Assembly (NCBI GenBank): GCA_021821045.1
Contig: JAKACW010000001.1
Coordinates: 27,198 to 91,197, forward strand
Direction: 5' to 3'
Length of the DNA stretch: 64,000 bases
Source: Pseudomonadota bacterium
GTDB taxonomy: Bacteria; Pseudomonadota; Gammaproteobacteria; JAADHS01
In this document: positions 60,558 through 64,000 of the stretch, piece by piece
How the letters are laid out: each line of letters starts with the position of its first letter
Position numbering within the stretch: the stretch's first letter is position 1
Made by a program: the position numbers and the translations under genes
Notes under the pieces: generated by a model
What the model saw: the letters and a program-made list of their open reading frames with translations, nothing else
Told to the model about the DNA's origin: nothing
The model's database searches: none

Positions 60558-62174
60558 TCAGAAAGTCCATTCCACGCTGAAGTGAGAGCGGTCTTCGTTC
60601 TTCTCCACCTCGCCGAGCGCTCTCAGGGCGCGTGCCCAGTCGACGTTGATGTTCAAGGTTTTGAAGGCGGTCATCCGCAGCCCCGCGCCGGCGCCATAAA
60701 GCTCCCACTCAGACGTTTGGCCGGCCAGCGGCTCGCGCAGCCACAGTTGCGACGCGTCAGCGTAAACCAACAAGCGGAAATCATTCACATAGGAAGAGAG
60801 TTTTGGCGCGAACGAAGGCGTGTACCACTCAAAATTCGCCACGTAGCCGTAGTCGCCCAATGCCTGGGCCTCGTAGTAGCCACGGACGCTGTCGGCGCCG
60901 CCAGCACTAAATTGCTCGTTGCTAATCAAGGGGGAATCGGCAACCTGCGCGCTGAATTTCGCTTTCAGCAGCGTATCAAGCACCAGGCCGCGGTTGTGTT
61001 CAATATTTCCCCGCAGGTAGATGTAGTTGGGTTTGGACTTGACCCGCTTGTCGTCGAACTCCTGCGCATCGTTACCCACTCCTCGAATGCCGAAATTCGG
61101 CCCGATGCCAAATTGCGTAAGCGAGGAGGCGTGGCGAATCGTGCCATTGTACTGGACAGACCAATTGATGTAGTCGATTGGTGTCTGAAGTGTGTCTGAA
61201 CCGACAACGTTGACCGTCTCATCAAAGTCCTTGTAATCGAAACCGAGCAACGCACTGTGAAAATAGTCCGCCGAGGGCGCCAGCGGCAAAACACCCCGCA
61301 CGCCGAGAATCTCTCCTTTCCCGATGACCGCGAGTTCGCCCAACGTCTCCGTCTCGCTGTCCGACTTGACGCCGTAGACAACCAGCAGGTTGTCGGACTG
61401 CTCGAACCGCGCCAGATAGGTACCGGCAAATACCTTGACCTCGTCGGTCTCTTCCGGCGAATTCTGATACTGAAGTGAAAAGCTATGCTGCTTCTGCCAC
61501 AGGTTGTCGTACTTCAAATTGGCCGCAAGCCGCAGCTTGCTGGTATTGACGCTGTAGTGATTGTTCAACTCGAGACCACCGTGGAGGGGAAACTCATCCT
61601 TCACCTTAAGTTCCACTTCCAAGGTCCCGGGCGTGCGGCCCGGACGCAGGATAGGCGTCACCGCGCGATCCGCCGTCTCCCGGTTGAGCTGGGAGATCTG
61701 CTCCTGCACGGCCGGCAAGTAGGGAATCTGACCCTCCTCTAGGGCCGGTACTTGTTTGCGAATGTCCTCCAGCGAAAAGTAGCGCGAGCCCGTGATGCGA
61801 AAGCGATCGACTCTGCCCTCGACCACGGTGAGCTTGACCACTCCGTCGATGACGTCCTGAGGCGGAATATTCACCAGAACGGTTGGAAATCCGGCGTCAC
61901 GGTAACGCTGCTCGAGCGTCTGCCGAGCAGACTCGATATCCGCAATCGTCTTGTTCTCGCCGAGGTAGGGATAGACAGCGAGTTCGACGAACTTTGGATC
62001 AAGCAGCGTGTTGCCCTCGACGCGAAATTCGCCAACGTAGAATCGATTCTCGGTTGGCGGTTGCTCGGACACGACAGGCTCGGCGTGCAAGGAACGCGGG
62101 ATAGCCACCGCAGCGACCAGGCCCACAACAAAAAGGGAACGCCACAACGCAATCCTGTGGTAACGCCGTGACAT
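60558..62174 (-). CDS. Two-partner-secretion outer-membrane transporter (TpsB, FhaC/ShlB family)
   Basis: From ATG 62174 the 538-residue protein has a signal peptide, a POTRA-like region (~35-190: FYVGEFRVEGNTLL, LEQRYRDAGFPTVLVNIPPQ and DGVVKLTVVEGRVDRFRITGSR) and a C-terminal barrel (~240-538) ending HFSVEWTF. The barrel contains FSAGGADSVRGYYEAQALGD, matching the VRGY-type loop motif of the family. It should export the TpsA protein, the only TPS exoprotein in the window. Start 62390 would add an unlikely Arg-rich leader. The gene lies ~14 kb from tpsA. Confidence 0.93.
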   Translation of the reverse strand: MSRRYHRIALWRSLFVVGLVAAVAIPRSLHAEPVVSEQPPTENRFYVGEFRVEGNTLLDPKFVELAVYPYLGENKTIADIESARQTLEQRYRDAGFPTVLVNIPPQDVIDGVVKLTVVEGRVDRFRITGSRYFSLEDIRKQVPALEEGQIPYLPAVQEQISQLNRETADRAVTPILRPGRTPGTLEVELKVKDEFPLHGGLELNNHYSVNTSKLRLAANLKYDNLWQKQHSFSLQYQNSPEETDEVKVFAGTYLARFEQSDNLLVVYGVKSDSETETLGELAVIGKGEILGVRGVLPLAPSADYFHSALLGFDYKDFDETVNVVGSDTLQTPIDYINWSVQYNGTIRHASSLTQFGIGPNFGIRGVGNDAQEFDDKRVKSKPNYIYLRGNIEHNRGLVLDTLLKAKFSAQVADSPLISNEQFSAGGADSVRGYYEAQALGDYGYVANFEWYTPSFAPKLSSYVNDFRLLVYADASQLWLREPLAGQTSEWELYGAGAGLRMTAFKTLNINVDWARALRALGEVEKNEDRSHFSVEWTF

Positions 62175-62235
62175 CAAGCCGTCCGCGCCGCATAGCTGAT
62201 CAGCAATCTTTTGCAAAATCCGTTGCTTTCTTTTT

Positions 62236-64000
62236 CTATTGCCTTGTGGGCGCGAGCCAACGCGAGCGAGCGATACGCGCTCCGGCCAAAAGTGCCAGCA
62301 AGCCGAACAGCGCGCCGCCCCCACCACCCGAGCTATTCGCTCCAGGCGCAGCCGGTCCTCCGCCAGACGAGGCCGGTGGCAGCGGTTCACTGCTCGACGT
62401 AGAACTCTTAACGTCCACTACGACCTTTGCAGTCGCAACCGCGCCGTGCATGTCACGGACCGCGTAAGTGAACTCGTCGAACCCGGTAAACCCGGCCGCG
62501 GGCGTGTAAAGCAAGGCTGGTTGAGGCGTCGCGCCGCCAAAATCCACCGCCGCCAATTCGATCGTGCCGTTTTCGCGGGAGATCGCGGAGGTCTGATCCA
62601 TGAAGATCTCGATGCTGTCATCGACATCCAACTCTTTGTCGTTAAACAGCACCAGGATCGCTACGTCCTTGCCGGCAACCGTTGAAGCGGTGTCATCCAC
62701 CGCCACCGGCAAGGTGTTGTACACGATGCGCACCGTGGCGTTTGCACGTCCGCCGAAGTCATCCTCGACCACGTAGCCAAACTCGACGGCGCCTGCGAAG
62801 CTCGGTGCCGGGGTGAAGGTGACCCGGCCTTCGTCGTCAAGCGCAATTTGCCCCCCGTCGGTCACCGCGCTGGAATCAAATTCCGCTACTCTAATTGGAT
62901 CACCGTCCGGATCCTCGTCGTTGGCTAGAACATCGATCACCACCGCCTCGCCGCGCACCGCCGGCACTTCGTCATCCTGCGCGACGGGCGCCCGGTTGGG
63001 GGTCACTGTGACTTGCGCGGTCGCCTGCCCGCCCAGTTCGTCTTCGATGGTGTAGGAAAATTGATCGGTAGTGCGGGAGTCCGCCGCGGGGGTGTAGCGG
63101 ACCAAGCCGCCGCTGATTTCCGCCGTGCCAGTGGCACCGGACATATCAATCGCCACAACCGACAAGGAATGACCATCGGCGTCCTGATCGTTGGCTGCCA
63201 CGTCGATGTCCACAGCGGCATTGGGCGCACCGGTGGCAACGTCATCCTGCGCCTGGGGCGGCGTGTTAACAGCCACGAAAACGGTTGCACGGGCGCTGCC
63301 ACCGCGGCCGTCATTGATCTCATAGCTAAAACTGTCGCGCCCCTTAAATCCGATGGGTGGCACGTAAAGTACCATACTGGACGCATCAACGGACACATTG
63401 CCTTGTTGCGCACTCGTCGCAATAGGTAGCGTCACGTTCAGAACATCGCTGTCGGGGTCGCTGTCGCCAACCAAAACATCAATATTAAGCGGCGTATCGG
63501 GCAGCGTGTTGACGTTATCGTCCTGTGCAACAGGCGGTTCGTTGTTCTCCACTACGGTAAGCGCTGCGGAAACGGCGTTGTCACTTGTATTGGGGTCAAA
63601 TTCATCCGCGGCCACCTGGGCGCTCAACAGAAGGTCAGCCGGTTCCGGTTCCGTTGGCTGCGCGGCGATCACGGCGAGGTCAAACGTCACCGCAGCCGCG
63701 CTTGCCATGGCCCCCAGAGCGCAGGTGGCGCGTTTTCCGTTGAGGCTGCAGATGACCTCCGGATTGCTCGTGGTTGCCTGGACAAGCTCCCCTTCGCCCT
63801 GGAGATCAACGTAGAGGATTGCGTTATTGGCAACCGTGGCGCCCACGTTGCTGACGTTAAAGGAAACTTCCGCCGGCGATCCCGGCGCCAGCACGGCATC
63901 TTGACCCGTGAGCGCTACAGCCAGATCAGCAGTAACGGCCTGCAGCACGGTGACATAGCTATCGCCGGCGCCGAGGGCGACCAGTGGAGCGACGAAGATC
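62236..64000 (-). CDS. Tandem Ig/cadherin-like surface protein with GlyGly-CTERM tail (5' cut by window edge)
   Basis: The frame is open to the window edge; the listed 570 residues start from an internal GTG at 63948 and 17 more residues are readable beyond it. The sequence has about four ~95-residue repeats with the pattern NRAPVAQDDEVPAVRGEAVV, VLANDEDPDGDPI and GRVTFTPAPSFAG, the Big_9/cadherin-like type. An N-terminal repeat (LTGQDAVLAPGSPAEVSFNVSN) is of another beta-sandwich type. It ends with a Ser/Gly linker, GGGGGALFGLLALLAGARIA and RSRW, a GlyGly-CTERM signal. It lies 61 bp before tpsB and may be cotranscribed. Confidence 0.85.
   Translation of the reverse strand, partial: IFVAPLVALGAGDSYVTVLQAVTADLAVALTGQDAVLAPGSPAEVSFNVSNVGATVANNAILYVDLQGEGELVQATTSNPEVICSLNGKRATCALGAMASAAAVTFDLAVIAAQPTEPEPADLLLSAQVAADEFDPNTSDNAVSAALTVVENNEPPVAQDDNVNTLPDTPLNIDVLVGDSDPDSDVLNVTLPIATSAQQGNVSVDASSMVLYVPPIGFKGRDSFSYEINDGRGGSARATVFVAVNTPPQAQDDVATGAPNAAVDIDVAANDQDADGHSLSVVAIDMSGATGTAEISGGLVRYTPAADSRTTDQFSYTIEDELGGQATAQVTVTPNRAPVAQDDEVPAVRGEAVVIDVLANDEDPDGDPIRVAEFDSSAVTDGGQIALDDEGRVTFTPAPSFAGAVEFGYVVEDDFGGRANATVRIVYNTLPVAVDDTASTVAGKDVAILVLFNDKELDVDDSIEIFMDQTSAISRENGTIELAAVDFGGATPQPALLYTPAAGFTGFDEFTYAVRDMHGAVATAKVVVDVKSSTSSSEPLPPASSGGGPAAPGANSSGGGGGALFGLLALLAGARIARSRWLAPTRQ

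Overview
The window comes from the chromosome of a Gram-negative bacterium with fairly high GC, most likely a gammaproteobacterium; I cannot name the genus. The reasons are PEP-CTERM proteins with the VPVPAAVWLLGSALVG type of tail, a two-partner-secretion adhesin and transporter, an OlsF-type ornithine-lipid synthase, ExbB/ExbD/TonB genes and gammaproteobacterial-style extragenic palindromes. I see no rRNA, tRNA, CRISPR, transposase or phage gene.

Bases 1-23,000 hold an exopolysaccharide locus of the XrtA/PEP-CTERM-associated type. It encodes an export lipoprotein/Wza-like protein, an outer-membrane barrel, a Wzz-like chain-length protein, a CpsD-like autokinase with a damaged P-loop, WecB and WecC (UDP-ManNAcA supply), an MBOAT plus SGNH pair for O-acylation, a glycoside hydrolase, a flippase, a GT4 glycosyltransferase, a glutamine-dependent amidotransferase, a beta-helix protein and an SGNH lipoprotein. 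No exosortase, initiating transferase or polymerase is inside the window. Bases 23,000-30,900 hold PEP-CTERM-like secreted proteins and a membrane-lipid group: OlsF, an OlsB-like acyltransferase, a glycolipid-type GT4, a PAP2 phosphatase and diacylglycerol kinase. Bases 30,900-36,600 are a five-gene energised envelope operon: an ExbB fused to DUF2341 and LamG domains, then ExbD, TonB, a porin and a coiled-coil protein.

Bases 36,600-64,000 form an adhesin and surface-modification region. It has a 3,413-residue TpsA haemagglutinin-like exoprotein, a PstS-like binding protein with a PEP-CTERM protein, two large TPR-GT41 (O-GlcNAc-transferase/SPINDLY-like) enzymes, a heptosyltransferase-like protein, four sulfotransferase-like proteins, a DUF2919 membrane protein, the TpsB transporter and a GlyGly-CTERM tandem-repeat protein cut off by the right edge. 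My working idea, an inference, is that the GT41 and sulfotransferase proteins decorate the TpsA adhesin or another surface polymer.

The most striking unlisted signal is a recurring direct repeat resembling the PhoB box (CTGTCA[T/C] halves, 11-bp period). It lies about 10 bp upstream of a -10-like hexamer in front of many operons: export, wecCB, olsF, the OlsB-like gene, the GT4, both GT41 genes, the PstS-like operon and the ExbB operon. If real, phosphate starvation would coordinate polysaccharide, phosphorus-free lipids and surface glycosylation here. A family of REP-like palindromes (consensus near ATCGCGG...CCGCTCCTAC) is scattered from 30.9 to 57.2 kb, and one copy supplies the last codons of a gene.
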